The notes beneath the pieces were generated by a model that was given only the letters and a program-made list of their open reading frames with translations, searched no databases and had not been told where the DNA came from. A DNA stretch of 64,000 bases. Source: Chiua virens. Lineage: Eukaryota; Basidiomycota; Agaricomycetes; Boletales; Boletaceae. Both the position numbers and the translations under genes were made by a program. The stretch is taken from contig JAHNUO010000016.1 in NCBI GenBank assembly GCA_019787685.1, positions 620,001-684,000 on the forward strand, given 5' to 3'. Below, piece after piece: positions 44,440-54,230 of the stretch (its first letter is position 1; each line of letters opens with the position of its first letter).

Positions 44440-44451
44440 AGATCAAGACTA
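44440..44451 (+). other. Predicted self-primer binding site
   Basis: AGATCAAGACTA, two bases downstream of the 5' LTR. It is a perfect 12-nt complement of TAGTCTTGATCT in the same LTR (44099-44110). No TGG start, the usual mark of a tRNA 3'-end complement, is present. The site is conserved next to the 5' LTRs at 32260 and 54231. This matches the self-priming design known for Tf1 and sushi elements. Confidence 0.75.
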
Positions 44452-44518
44452 CCTATACAGCCTGCCTTCGCGCAGCTAGCTGCCCACCATTGCAGGACAA
44501 CCTCCCACCCATCCACTC

Positions 44519-45745
44519 TTGAACCCCGCCTGGAATCTCTGGACCTCCTACACTCCGTTGTCCGATTTATCTGACGAAAACCCTGAACCCTTGACCCCAC
44601 TTTCTGAACCCCAGGAAGCAGACTTCGACATCAACATCGAACACCTTGACTTGGAGGACGAAACCCAGCGACTAGCTGAACGTCTTCACCAATCACTCGA
44701 CATCCCCGCACTTGCCACCTTCGTGTCCCCTACGACCCCACGAAGGCCAAACCCCAGACCACCATCTATCCGGAACCGGAACCCATCCATCATCGCTCCG
44801 TCGGTACAACTACTGCAACCCATCACCTCGACAACCAACATGTCTAACAAGGCAGTTGAACTTCATCTCGGAAAACCCTCAGCCTTCAATGGCTCCTACG
44901 ATCGCGCCATACCCTGGCTCAATGATGTTGCCACCTACCTCTTCATTAATGAAGATGTTTACAACACTGAAAACAAACGAGTCGCTTTTGCGCTCTCCTT
45001 CATGACCGAAGGATCTGCCCTGACTTGGGCCGACATGTTCCACGCCAAGTCCATCACCGCTAGATCTTTTGGAACCTGAACCGACTGGCAGACGGAGTTC
45101 CGAAAGGACTTCGAACACCACGACACCAAAGGCGACGCTATCGCCTGGTTATCCACCACCTGTACCACCAAGAACAAGGATGTCCCCTCGTACATCTCCT
45201 CCTTCCGCAACAAGGTCGTTACTGCAGGGCTCGCTGGCTCTGATTCTGTCCTTATCAACTTCTTCGCGGCTGGCCTCCCACCATCCCTCATGAGGTGCAT
45301 CCAAGGAATGGACATGGTCCCTACCACGATCGACAAGTGGTATACCCAAGCCATCCATTTCAAAACCCAATGGGAACGCGCCGACGAAATCGCTCGCCGG
45401 AACAAGAAACCCGCCGCTGCCATTGTCTTCCATGAGCAGGCCCCTCGCAAGAAGGAGCGAGACCCTGACGCTATGGACGTAGACGCCATCTACGTTCCAA
45501 AGCTTACCAAAGCAGAGCGAAAACGATGCTTCAAACAAAAACTTTGCTTCCACTGTTGCAAACCTGGACACCAAACGTCTGCCTGCACGGCATTCTCGAC
45601 CCAGAACCTGCCGTCGTCCTCTTCCAAGAAGGTCAGGAAAACTGCCCTGAAACCTGACCCTGTCCCCGCCCTAGTAGAAGTAGAAGAAGACGACGAGGAC
45701 GCTATGAGTGTCAACAAGGTGACCACTCCGGTCACGGGTTTTTAA
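44519..45745 (+). pseudogene. Gypsy-D gag
   Basis: The leader is Pro/Glu/Asp-rich. A likely capsid start at 44840 (MSNKAVELHLGKPSAFNGSYDRAIPWLND) is conserved with other copies. The capsid helices run to AAGLPPSLMRCIQGMD. One CCHC knuckle follows, CFHCCKPGHQTSAC (about 45545-45590), preceded by basic KAERKRC, and an acidic tail EEDDEDAMSVNKVTTPVTGF ends at 45745. A single TGA at 45077, where relatives have Trp (FGTWSDW), splits it: a G-to-A change. The first Met at 44519 is upstream of the conserved start. Gag forms the virus-like particle and packages RNA. Confidence 0.88.
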
Positions 45746-45759
45746 GGAGGAAGACCGAT

Positions 45760-47373
45760 TTGATGCCGGTATCTTCCCATTCTCGTACCCATGTACTTGT
45801 AGCTGAGCTTTCGTCCCAATCTATGCAAATCCCTGTTAGATTGAACGTTACTGCTACTTCTCAAGACGTCGACACCCATGCCCTCATTGACTCTGGGGCC
45901 GGAATCAACTTCATCGACTGGCATTTTGTCCAGAAACACAAGTTCCTGAAGGATCGCCTCCCGAAACCCATCCCGGTTAGGAACGTCAATTCTACCGCAA
46001 ACAAGAATGGTGACATCAAATTCACCACCACCCTTTGGATCGCTCTTGGCGGAGTGCTCCAATGAATTAAGTTTCACATCATCCACTGTGGTTCTGAAAA
46101 CGTCATCCTAGGACTTCCCTGGCTGAAAGCAACCAATCCGATCATCGATTGGGTTGCCAAAACCATCACCGTATCCGCCCCCGAACCAGACCTTCCTCCC
46201 ATCACCACCGACGAACCCAAACACTCCGCCAGACTTGCTCATCCACCTCTGATCTGTCCCGTCCGCCACCTCGATGTCAATCCTATCTGGGACAGCAAAC
46301 TCTACAACTACCTTGGCACCGAAACTGGGCACCGTTTTATGACCCAATCCGTGCAACACTCTGTCAACCGCGTCATGCATGCTGGACAACACTTCATTTG
46401 GACCACTCAACCCGAGAAGCTCACCAATGCTACCGCCCTCGCAGCGGCAGCAAAGAAACCAAAAGTTACCCTCCCTTCAGAGTATTCGGAATTCAAATCC
46501 ATATTCGCGAAGGAACCCTTCAATCAGATGCCTTCCTCCAGGTCTTGCGACCACGAAATTCATCTGAAAGACACCTTTCAACCCAAGGTCGGAAAGGTCT
46601 ACCCCTTGTCCCCAGACGAGCGCAAGGCCACCGACGACTTCATTGACGAACACCTTGCCAACGGCAAGATCCACCCCTCGAACTCCCCTCAGGCCTCTCC
46701 CTTTTTCTTCGTCAAGAAGAAGGATGGCAAACTCCGTCCTTGTCAAGATTACTGCTACGTCAACGAACACACCGTTCATGACGCCTACCCCCTTCCTCTC
46801 ATCTCTGACCTTGTCGACAAACTAAAAGACGCCAAACTGTTCACCAAGTTTGACATCCGATGGGGTTACAACAATGTTCGCATCAAGGATGGACACCAAT
46901 GGAAAGCCGCTTTCATCACCCACCGTGGCCTCTTCAAACCCACGGTTATGTTCTTCGGACTAACCAACTCCGAAGATGAGGCCACCCACACTGAGCGCAC
47001 CAAACACGTTCTCGCCCGCATGAAGGAACTCGACCTTCACTTGAAACTTGAAAAATGCCACTTTGCCACTACCGAAGTAGAATACCTCGGTATGATCGCC
47101 CGACCAGGCGAACTCGCCATGGATCCCGTCAAAGTAGCCGGTATCGCTGACTGGCCAACACCCACCAAGCTCAAGGACGTCAGATCGTTCATGGGCTTTG
47201 CCAACTTCTACTGTCGGTTCATCCCCGACTACTCAACCATCACCCGACCCCTCGTCGATCTCACTAAAAAAGACGCTCCCTGGACCTGGGGACCACCCCA
47301 GGTCTCCGCCTTCAAATGCCTCAAAAAGGCCTTTACCATGGATCCCGTACTCCGGTTTCCTGACACCTCGTGA
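45760..47373 (+). pseudogene. Gypsy-D protease and RT, YMDD deleted
   Basis: Protease: LVAELSSQSMQIPVRL, then ALIDSGAGINFIDW with the DSGA active site (about 45893). A TGA at 46063 replaces Trp. The frame resumes through ENVILGLPWLKATNP. RT starts near 46690 ([23 protein letters not shown]), then KFDIRWGYNNVRIKDG with the first Asp. FFGLTNS is followed directly by EDEATHTERTK. The 32 codons that carry YMDD in Gypsy-E (58099-58195) are missing without a frame change. The thumb and connection follow (LEKCHFATTEVEYLG, MGFANFYCRFIPDYSTI) to the TGA at 47371, where relatives read Arg. Reverse transcription by this copy is impossible. Confidence 0.88.
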
Positions 47374-47874
47374 CCTTTTGCCATTGCCACCGACACTTCA
47401 AAGTACACGACGGGCGGCGTTCTCCTCCAGACTGATACCAACGGTGACTGGAAGCCATGCTCTTACCTCTCGCAGTCGTTCAACGCTGCGGAACGAAACT
47501 ATGACATCTATGATCGTGAACTCCTTGCTGTCATCCGCTCCCTCAAAGCTTGGCGCCACCACCTTCGTGGGAGCGCACACCCTGTCACGGTCTTCTCTGA
47601 CCACAAAAACCTGACATACTTCCGTCAACCCCAAAACTTAAATCGCCGACAGGCCCGTTGGCTCCTCGACCTTGCTGACTTCGACCTCACTTTCTCCCAC
47701 GTCCCGGGAAAACTCCTTGACGGTCCTGACGCACTCTCCCGCCGTCCCGACCACATCACCTCCGACTCAGATAATGAGAATGTCACCCTCCTCCCCGACG
47801 ACGACTTCGTCAACCTCGTCACCCTCGATCTGCAGTCCCTGATCGCTAAGTCGTCTGCCGATGACCCTCTGGTC
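47374..47874 (+). pseudogene. Gypsy-D RNase H
   Basis: Continuous with RT after the TGA at 47371: [25 protein letters not shown] (first Asp), SYLSQSFNAAERNYDIYDRELLAVIRSL (Glu in RELLA), VFSDHKNLTYFRQP (Asp), DALSRRPDH and the linker to integrase. All expected catalytic acids are present and no further stop is seen. It reads straight into the integrase frame at 47875. Confidence 0.85.
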
Positions 47875-49448
47875 TTGGATACCCTCAATGCCCTCGATGG
47901 CGGTCTCCTGTCTTCCTTCCGCGCCCGCCTCTCCGATTGGAAATACGACGCTGGCATCCTGACTTACCAGAACCGCGTCTACGTCCCTCCGAACCGTGAG
48001 CTTCACCAACAAATCGTTGCTCGACACCACAACTCTCACTCCGCCGGCCACCCTGGCTACTTGAAAACCCGCCAACTTGTTGCTGCCGAATTTTGGTGGC
48101 CAGGACTTGCGTCCTTCGTCCGTTCGTACGTCTCCGGCTGTGCCGCATGCCAGCAACACAAGGTCAATACCCACCCGACCACCCCTCCTCTCTCTCCGAT
48201 TCCCTCCACTTGCTCCCGCCCCTTCCAGAACGTATCCGTGGATCTTATCACGGATCTCCCTGTTTCCGCAGAGGGCTACAATTCTCTCATGGTCGTGGTC
48301 GACCACGGCCTTACAAAGGGGGTAATTTTGTGCCCCACGGTGAAAACCGCCGACTCGGCAGGTATAGCCTGTCTCTTTTTTCACAAAGTTTACACCCGAT
48401 TCGGCCTATATGACAAAATCATCTCCAACTGTGGCCTGCAGTTCGCTTCTGCTTTCGCAAAAGAGCTCTCCCAGCTTATCGGATACCGCCTCTCCCTCTC
48501 TACTGCCTATCATCCCCAATCCGATGGGGAAACGGAACGAGTCAACCAAGAAGTCAAAACCTATCTCTGCATGTATTGCCAGAACAATCCGGAGAAGTGG
48601 GCCAACTTACTACCTATGGCCGAATTCGCACACAACCACCACCCTCACTCCGTTACTGGCAAGTCGCCATTCTTCTTGATGATGGGATATGAACCCCGTC
48701 CCCTACCCACTATCATCGCTGATACCAAACTCCCCGTTGTCGAAGAACGCCTCAACATCCTCTCCGCTGCCCACGACGAAGCCCTCGCCGCTCATGAACT
48801 TGCTCGTCAGGCGATGAAAGCTCAATCCTTCCGCAAATTTAAACCATTTGCCAAAGGAGACCAAGTATGGCTAGAAGCCCGCAACCTGAAATGGGAGCTT
48901 ATCTTCCCACAACTTGCATCTTGCCGAGAAGGACCGTTCACAATCATGGAAGTCCTTTCTCCGCTTACCTACCGCCTCCGCCTTCCCAAGACCTGGAAGA
49001 TCCACCCAGTCTTCCATGCTTCCCTGTTATCGCCCTATCGCGAAACAGAAACCTACAGCCCGAACTTCCTGAAACCACCACCTGACCTTATCGCTGGAGA
49101 AGAAGAATACGAAATCAAGCGGATCTTACACCACATGCGGAACCTGCGAAACCGCAAATTCCTGATCCGATGGAAAGGGTACTCCGCCCCTGATGACTCA
49201 TGGGAACCCGAATCCAATCTCGGAAATGCCAAGGATACTGTTGACGCTTATAAGCGGACCCATCCCAAGGATTTCCCCTCCATCGGCTCCCTTTCCACTC
49301 CACCACCAAGACCACCTCATTCCCCACTTCGACCACCTCCCCCTGTCTCTGTCAAAGCGATAATGACCTACCTTGCTCCACCCCCGACTTCGAGAATGAA
49401 ATCATCCACTCCGTCCCCGTCTTCACCCCTACCACGTCCATTCCCCAT
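47875..49448 (+). pseudogene. Gypsy-D integrase and chromodomain, second Asp lost
   Basis: HHCC zinc site: HHNSHSAGH then CAACQQ (48020-48160). First Asp in SVDLITDLP (48240). The second-Asp motif reads ISNCGLQFAS at 48420, where Gypsy-A has SDRGPQFAS: Asp to Asn, Arg to Cys and Pro to Leu, each one G-to-A or C-to-T change. The Glu lies in GETERVNQE. The C-terminal domain (KGDQVWLEARNLKW, HPVFHASLLSPY) and chromodomain EYEIKRILHHMRNLRNRKFLIRWKGYSAPDDSWEPESNL (49110-49220) follow. Near 49370 the frame shifts relative to Gypsy-B. The apparent end SAVEK is from the inserted LTR. Confidence 0.85.
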
Positions 49449-51281
49449 TTGCCACTCCCACCGCCGGCCACTCCCGCCTCCAATGTCTCTACCCTCTCCA
49501 CCAAGTCCTCTCTCACAGAGTCCACCCGACCCCCTTCTCCTGCTGTTTCAGCAGTTGCCTCCGCAGGATGGGGAGCTCCTTCTCAATGGCCTGTTCCTTC
49601 TGAGCGCTGTAGAAAAGTAATAAAAGGTTGAATGAGAAGAAAGGTGAGGCGATAAGTTCGTCCCAAGGGGGGTTATGTTTGAAGGGATGATGGATTCAGG
49701 TTTGTCTAAGAGTCCTAGAAGCTGCTGGACAATCCGGAATGAAAAGCGGTCGATATAAGAGTATCCGGGTGGGGGCGAAGCGATGAGGGTATTGATTCGA
49801 GTAGATGAGACGTCGAGGAACGATAGGACGAGGTAAAAGAGAAGCTATCCAGCTCACTCACGCACGGGAGAGTAAACAGGAGATCTCCTGAACGCAGAAA
49901 GACAATATTTTTGTGTTAGAAACAGGGTTTTATAGTCCTGGGCATATCCCAGGACTGTTAAAGGTAATCCGACCCTAAGTAAGTGTACAGGATTGACGTA
50001 GGGTGAGTATGGAAAGAAGGGATGTCAAACCTTGTAGATGACAAAGAAAGGGAAGGTGTTAGGATAGTAATGACCTTAATAAGGCCAAATCGAGTAGAAC
50101 AAGTCAAATCGGATGAAGCGGAATACGTACGAAAGCACCGGATTGGATCGCGTTGACTCGGATTGGACTCGGATTGAACTCGGATGATCTGTAAACGCTA
50201 GGAATGAAACCGGGCTGGCACGAAGTCGATGGCGGATGAGATGGGAGATGATATGACATGATGAAGAGCGAGGAAAATGTATCCTACAACCGTAGGGAGT
50301 ATCTAACTCCTACAGCGCCCTAGTTGCGTTCATTCTCCTCTCCAGGCAGTAGACCTCCCCTACCATTCTCACACTATCTGTTCCTCCTCTTCGTCCCCTG
50401 AGTACTTTCGCTGCATGCGCGAACTTATCCTAGATCCCGCGATGGCTTTCCCCATCGAGCACCACCTTGACTTGAACTCGCCTCTCAACGCTCTTTATTT
50501 GGCGTATCTCCAATGCGAACGCCTCACCTTCGTCCAATCTGACCTACTCGGTCATGATCATCACTCCCATCTCCTCTCTGTGGTTACTGGACAAATCCAC
50601 GACCGTATCCGTGCCTACATCGAGCACACTCTCCACCAGATGCAGATGGGTGAGTTGTTAGAAGATCTTCACTGCTACCAGGCAGACCTTTCTCGCCGAA
50701 TGGCCCCTCCCACTCACCCGTCTTCCACCCCATCCGCCTCTTCCACTCCCTTCACCAAGGAAGAGATGCTCACCTGTAACCGCGCCGAGGCCGAACTAAT
50801 GTTTCGGACCGGTCAGGTATCCCTCCCCGATGATCACCCTCGATGGCATGAAGCATGCTTCGAGTGCCAAAAACTCGGCCACGTCCATGTCAAGTGCCCT
50901 ATTTACCAATGTCCCATCTGTCTCACCTGGGCCCCGGGTCACATCCAATCCCGCTGCCCTGGACAACCTCCTCGGGTACGCACTCACATCCCCCTCGCCA
51001 ACCGGCTTACTCCTGTGGCCACTGGAAATACTTGGACAAGACGCTCACCACACCCGGCCATCCCTTCCATGTCGTCCTCCTTGACGAACTCATCTAACTC
51101 GTCTCACCGCAACGGCCGCTCCGTATTCCCTATACCCCCACCTCAACAAGCCCGCCGCCATGCGCGACAGTGTTCCGCGTCTCCTGATCGACGCTCGGTC
51201 TCCCCATGTGATGACCCCATTGACGACGAGGGCTACACCAATATCACCGGCAGTCCTGTCCGTGATGCGTTCGATTTCTAG
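49449..51281 (+). pseudogene. Gypsy-D pol C-terminal extension with two zinc knuckles, split by LTR
   Basis: Before the LTR the frame reads PLPPPATPASNVSTLS...GWGAPSQWPVPSER (49449-49607). After it, PSCVHSPLQAVDLPYHSHTICSSSSSPEYFRCMRELILDP (50315 on) continues in the same frame. A 288-residue open stretch from 50415 has a helical region (DRIRAYIEHTLHQMQMGELLEDLHCYQ) and two knuckles, CFECQKLGHVHVKC (CX2CX4HX4C, about 50858) and CPICLTWAPGHIQSRC (CX2CX6HX4C, about 50912). A Ser/Arg-rich tail ends PVRDAFDF at 51281, 43 nt before the 3' LTR. No known family recognised; RNA/DNA binding is inferred from the knuckles. Confidence 0.7.
49608..50314 (-). repeat. Solo LTR, family L3, in Gypsy-D
   Basis: 707 bp, TGTAGAAAAG...AACTCCTACA, with 4-bp duplication GCGC (49604-49607, 50315-50318). 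It must be younger than Gypsy-D, so this family was recently active. Confidence 0.92.
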
Positions 51282-51310
51282 TGATGATCTTTGCTTGGTG
51301 CTTTGATCAT

Positions 51311-51323
51311 ACTCCGGGGGTAA
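51311..51323 (+). other. Gypsy-D polypurine tract
   Basis: ACTCCGGGGGTAA lies immediately before the 3' LTR. The same GGGGGTAA abuts the Gypsy-B 3' LTR. This is the expected plus-strand primer position. Confidence 0.7.
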
Positions 51324-52049
51324 TGTTACAATTTCTTTCTTTCGTTTCACTTGTACCTCTTCACTTTACTCGATACCTAGATATCCTCGTACGTTCATCC
51401 ATACTCGTTCTCTTTTGACCTTTGTAACTCCGCACCGGCCTTACCCGGATGCTTACGTTCTTCTTTTCTCGTCATCATCCGATGGCATCATACTTACTCA
51501 TTCAATTCTTGTCATCATCCGATGGCTTTGCATTTGTCATTTCATCTTTGTCATTGTCCGTTGCCTTCACATCATACGATTCCCTTTTTGTTTACTGCGC
51601 ATCCCTTTTGGCCTTTTGGCCCTTCCGCTCTTCTGGCCTTCCCCTTTTAGTTACTTGGTCCGTGCGCAGTTCTCGTAGTATAAATACCTCACAGTGATAC
51701 TCTTGTACCCTAGTCTTGATCTCCGCAATCTAGCTGAGTATCTCTGCTCCACTCGCCACAGCACCTGTGACCACTTGACCGGACTACTCCTAGTCCTCCT
51801 TGAACACTCGGACTCATCGTAGTCAACCCTCGACCCTTGACCGTCCCTCGGGTATAGATTCCCAACCGGACAACTCTCAGCAACACCTGAGTTTTCACTT
51901 GTCTCTCTGGTAGCAATCCGCTGACCAGAAACCCTTGTTCGACTCTTCAGCACACCACGTATCAAGTGGTGGTTGTTTGAGTTATCGCAGCCACTTGGTA
52001 CTTGGTGCTTTTGCGGCTACGCTAGGTCCTACCTGGAACTATCGTAACA
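51324..52049 (+). repeat. Gypsy-D 3' LTR
   Basis: 726 bp, colinear with 43712-44437 without indels noticed. Differences are almost all C/T or G/A. Confidence 0.95.
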
Positions 52050-52054
52050 CTAGC

Positions 52055-52507
52055 AGGGTTTGCCAGACCTTGGCTTCATCTAGGGCCACATAGCATAATA
52101 CAGCTTTTACCTTGTTCGTCAGGGTGAGACCAGCCACATCGCCAAGGAATTCTATATCCTCCAGGTAATGCGGTAACTCGGATGGCGTTTTTCTGTCAAA
52201 TTTAGGGGCATTGGGTGTGCCTCGTAAAGGCATTTGGAAGGGTTGTTGCACAATCAGGTTCTGTGGAGGTGGGGTAGGACAAGATGGTTGTGAAGGTGAT
52301 GGTACGGTTCAAGAAGGGGATGTAGGGGACGGATTATGTAAAGAAGATAAAGAAATGGATGAAGAGGATTTAGAAGATGGTTTAGAAGGAGTAGAGGAAT
52401 GCAAGGATGGTAATGAAGGAAGAGTTGTTAGAGGAGATAGATCAGGGTCAGGTGAACGGTATCAAGTAAAAGAGATATTCGGTTCAGAAGAAAAATTAGT
52501 AAAACCA
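52055..52507 (-). pseudogene. Gypsy-C gag N-terminal part
   Basis: Minus frame MQQPFQMPLRGTPNAPKFDRKTPSELPHYLEDIEFLGDVAGLTLTNKVKAVLCYVALDEAKVWQTLL (52251-52055). This is the standard start of basidiomycete gypsy capsid, and it joins to WDIFVSAVKKLYPGCEG at 43706 once Gypsy-D is removed. Upstream to 52507 it is Pro/Ser-rich with a stop, like other gag N-termini. Confidence 0.8.
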
Positions 52508-52509
52508 CC

Positions 52510-52761
52510 CCATCAGTGGAACAGCCTTCACACTGTTGAAAGTCTGGGCTTGCCACATGAGCAGATCAATGTCCAGGCTCACAAAAACTATCTCAATTGG
52601 CTTCATTTGATGGAAATTTTACCTTGTGAAATTCTGAGAAGAAGTTTAGAGGCAGGATTTTTTTTCGAAAATCTGTCCAGTTCTAGACAGTTGGGAACCT
52701 TTCTGTCAGAAACTGTCCAGAGCTGTCCAGCACTGTCCAGATAATGGTCAGTTTGCTGATG
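52510..52761. mobile_element. 252-bp MITE-like element with Plavaka-type ends
   Basis: The left end is CATCAGTGGAAC and the right end GTTTGCTGATG, the right one identical to the end of the 15.6-kb element. Flanks are CC on both sides (52508-52509, 52762-52763). Three close CTGTCCAG motifs precede the right end. It has no transposase, so it would need one supplied in trans. Inserted in the Gypsy-C leader. Confidence 0.6.
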
Positions 52762-52979
52762 CCGGGACAACAGGTGAATTGAGTGAACATAGTGTGAAGG
52801 AGTCAATGCAGTTATGTTGCACTCTATCCAGGGTTACCAAAGTAAAAAGCTTGGTGTTGGCAGAGATATCCAGATTTCTAAGACTTGAGAGTAGCTCGTC
52901 TACCTCTAGTCGCTCTGGTGTAGGCCTGAGTGATCTCGTCCTGACAACCTAAAAAGAACCCCTTGTGGTGGGCTCCAGT
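52762..52979 (-). other. Gypsy-C 5' leader and candidate primer-binding site
   Basis: Non-coding. Directly inside the 5' LTR remnant, the minus strand reads ACTGGAGCCCACCACAAGGGG. Position fits a primer-binding site, and CTGGAGCCC... resembles tRNA-derived sites more than the self-priming type. The tRNA is not identified. Confidence 0.4.
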
Positions 52980-53189
52980 TAAAGAACAGTAAAACGGGCT
53001 GGTGTGACAGGACCAGGATTAGTGGAACAGTCAGATAGAAAGAAAAGGGATGTGTGCAAGTATGACTTGTCCCAAGGGGTTCTGAGGTTGGAGACAAAGT
53101 GTCAAGGCATTGACAAGAGCTTTGAAAGCAATCCAGACACATTCCCGGATGAAACCATATGAGGATTGACAAAACTGGCTGAAATGCGG
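52980..53189 (-). repeat. Gypsy-C 5' LTR remnant
   Basis: 210 bp matching 32881-33085 (about nine differences by eye), then abruptly joined to Gypsy-B gag at 53190. About 780 bp of this LTR and about 60 bp of gag are deleted. Confidence 0.8.
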
Positions 53190-54230
53190 GGCATCTGGGT
53201 CTTGCTCCTTCTTGTGAGGGAATGTGTCATGGAAGATGACAGCAGCAGTGGGTTTCTTGTTTCGATGGGTGATCTCATCAGTGTGTTCCCATTGGGTTTT
53301 GAAGTGCATGGCCTGGGTATACCACTTGTCGATCATGGTGGGAACCATGTCCATGCCTTGGATGCACCTCATGAGTGAGGGTGGGAGACCGGCCATGAAG
53401 AAGTTGATGAGGACAGAGTTGGACCCAGTGAGTCTGGCAATGGCAACCTTGTTGCAGAAGGAGGAGATATAGGTGGGGATGTCTTCATTCTTGGTGGTAC
53501 AAGTGGTGGAGAGCCAGGCAATCGCGTTGCCCTTGGTGTTGTGATGTTTAAAGTCCTTTCAGAACTCCATTTGCCAGTTGGCCTAAGTCCCAAAGGATCA
53601 GAGCAGAATGGACTTGGTGTGGAAGGTGTCAGCCCAAGTTTTAGCTGAGCCTTTGGTCATGAATGAGAGGGTGAAGGCCACTCATTTGTTATTGGTGTTA
53701 TACATAGATGGGGTCATTGATGAAGAGGTAGCTAGCTATGTCATTGAGTCAGGGGATGGCACAGTCATAGGACCTGTCAAAGGTGGAGGGTTTTCTGAGG
53801 TGAAGTTCGACTGCCTTGCTAGACATGTTGCTATCCAAGGTAGTAGGTGTTGTGGGGGGTGGTAGTAGTGTCAGTGTATAAACAATGGAGGGGTTCTGGG
53901 TGGAAGGTGGTCCGGGGTTAATCCTTCATGGGGTTGTAGGGGATGCAAAGGAGGCAAGGGCGGGGATGTCAAGGGAGGTGGTAAGATGTTCAGCTAATTG
54001 CTGTGTTTTGTCTTTGGGGTCAGAGTGGTTGACATTGATGTCAAGGTTGTTCTCCTGGATTTCAGAAGATGGTGTCGAGGGTTCAGGGTTGTTGTCAGAT
54101 AATCAGATGATGGGGTGTTAGACATCTGAAGACTCCAACTGGGATTCAAGAGTGGACAGGTGGGAGGTTGTCCATCAATGGTAGGCAGCTGACTGTGTGA
54201 AGGCAGGCTGTATGAAGAGCCTTGATCTTA
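53190..54230 (-). pseudogene. Gypsy-B gag, N-terminal and capsid part
   Basis: Next to the 5' LTR. The leader continues to the start near 53826 (MSSKAVELHLRKP-like), the capsid body, then AGLPPSLMRCIQGMDMVPTMIDKWYTQAMHFKTQW (53396 on) and KKPTAAVIFHDTFPHKKEQDPDA before the junction with Gypsy-C. Several stops and frameshifts occur (near 53580, 53690, 54110). Its C-terminus is at 32712-32880. Confidence 0.8.

Larger units (their letters stand above)
43712..52049 (+). mobile_element. Gypsy-D: near-complete chromovirus, youngest in the nest
   Basis: 8338 bp with two 726-bp LTRs (43712-44437, 51324-52049), ends TGTTACA...CGTAACA, and perfect duplication CTAGC (43707-43711, 52050-52054). Plus-strand order is PBS, gag, protease, RT, RNase H, integrase, chromodomain, zinc-knuckle extension and PPT. 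The LTRs differ at about 20 sites by eye (about 3 percent), nearly all transitions. Defects are stops in gag (45077), protease (46063) and RNase H (47371), an in-frame 96-bp RT deletion at about 46972, an Asp-to-Asn change in integrase, a frameshift near 49370 and a solo L3 LTR at 49608-50314. It is inserted in Gypsy-C gag. Confidence 0.95.
32881..53189 (-). mobile_element. Gypsy-C: second gypsy lineage, inserted in Gypsy-B gag
   Basis: The left side is a complete 3' LTR (32881-33869). The right side is a 210-bp remnant of the 5' LTR (52980-53189) sharing the same sequence at about 95 percent by eye. Both outer flanks are Gypsy-B gag. Minus-strand genes are gag (52507-52055 and 43706-42373), protease (41413-40754), RT (40439-40152, 39378-39008), RNase H (39014-38800) and integrase (38794-37640, 36935-36584). 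Insertions inside are L3 LTRs at 34469 and 36936, a chromovirus LTR at 39383, Gypsy-D at 43712-52049 and a MITE at 52510-52761. Sequence is clearly divergent from the chromovirus copies, with no chromodomain seen. Confidence 0.8.

Noticed and set aside
47767..48384. A 205-residue minus-strand frame opposite RNase H and integrase.
   Set aside because: Antisense shadow of a well-supported pol frame; no independent motif.
49596..49620. Pol ending in LSAVEK as a natural C-terminus.
   Set aside because: The last codons come from the L3 LTR inserted at 49608; the original frame continues at 50315.
43712..52049. Repeated CATCATCCGATGG words in the LTRs as a CRISPR-like or satellite array.
   Set aside because: Only a few degenerate words within each LTR, no spacers or array structure.
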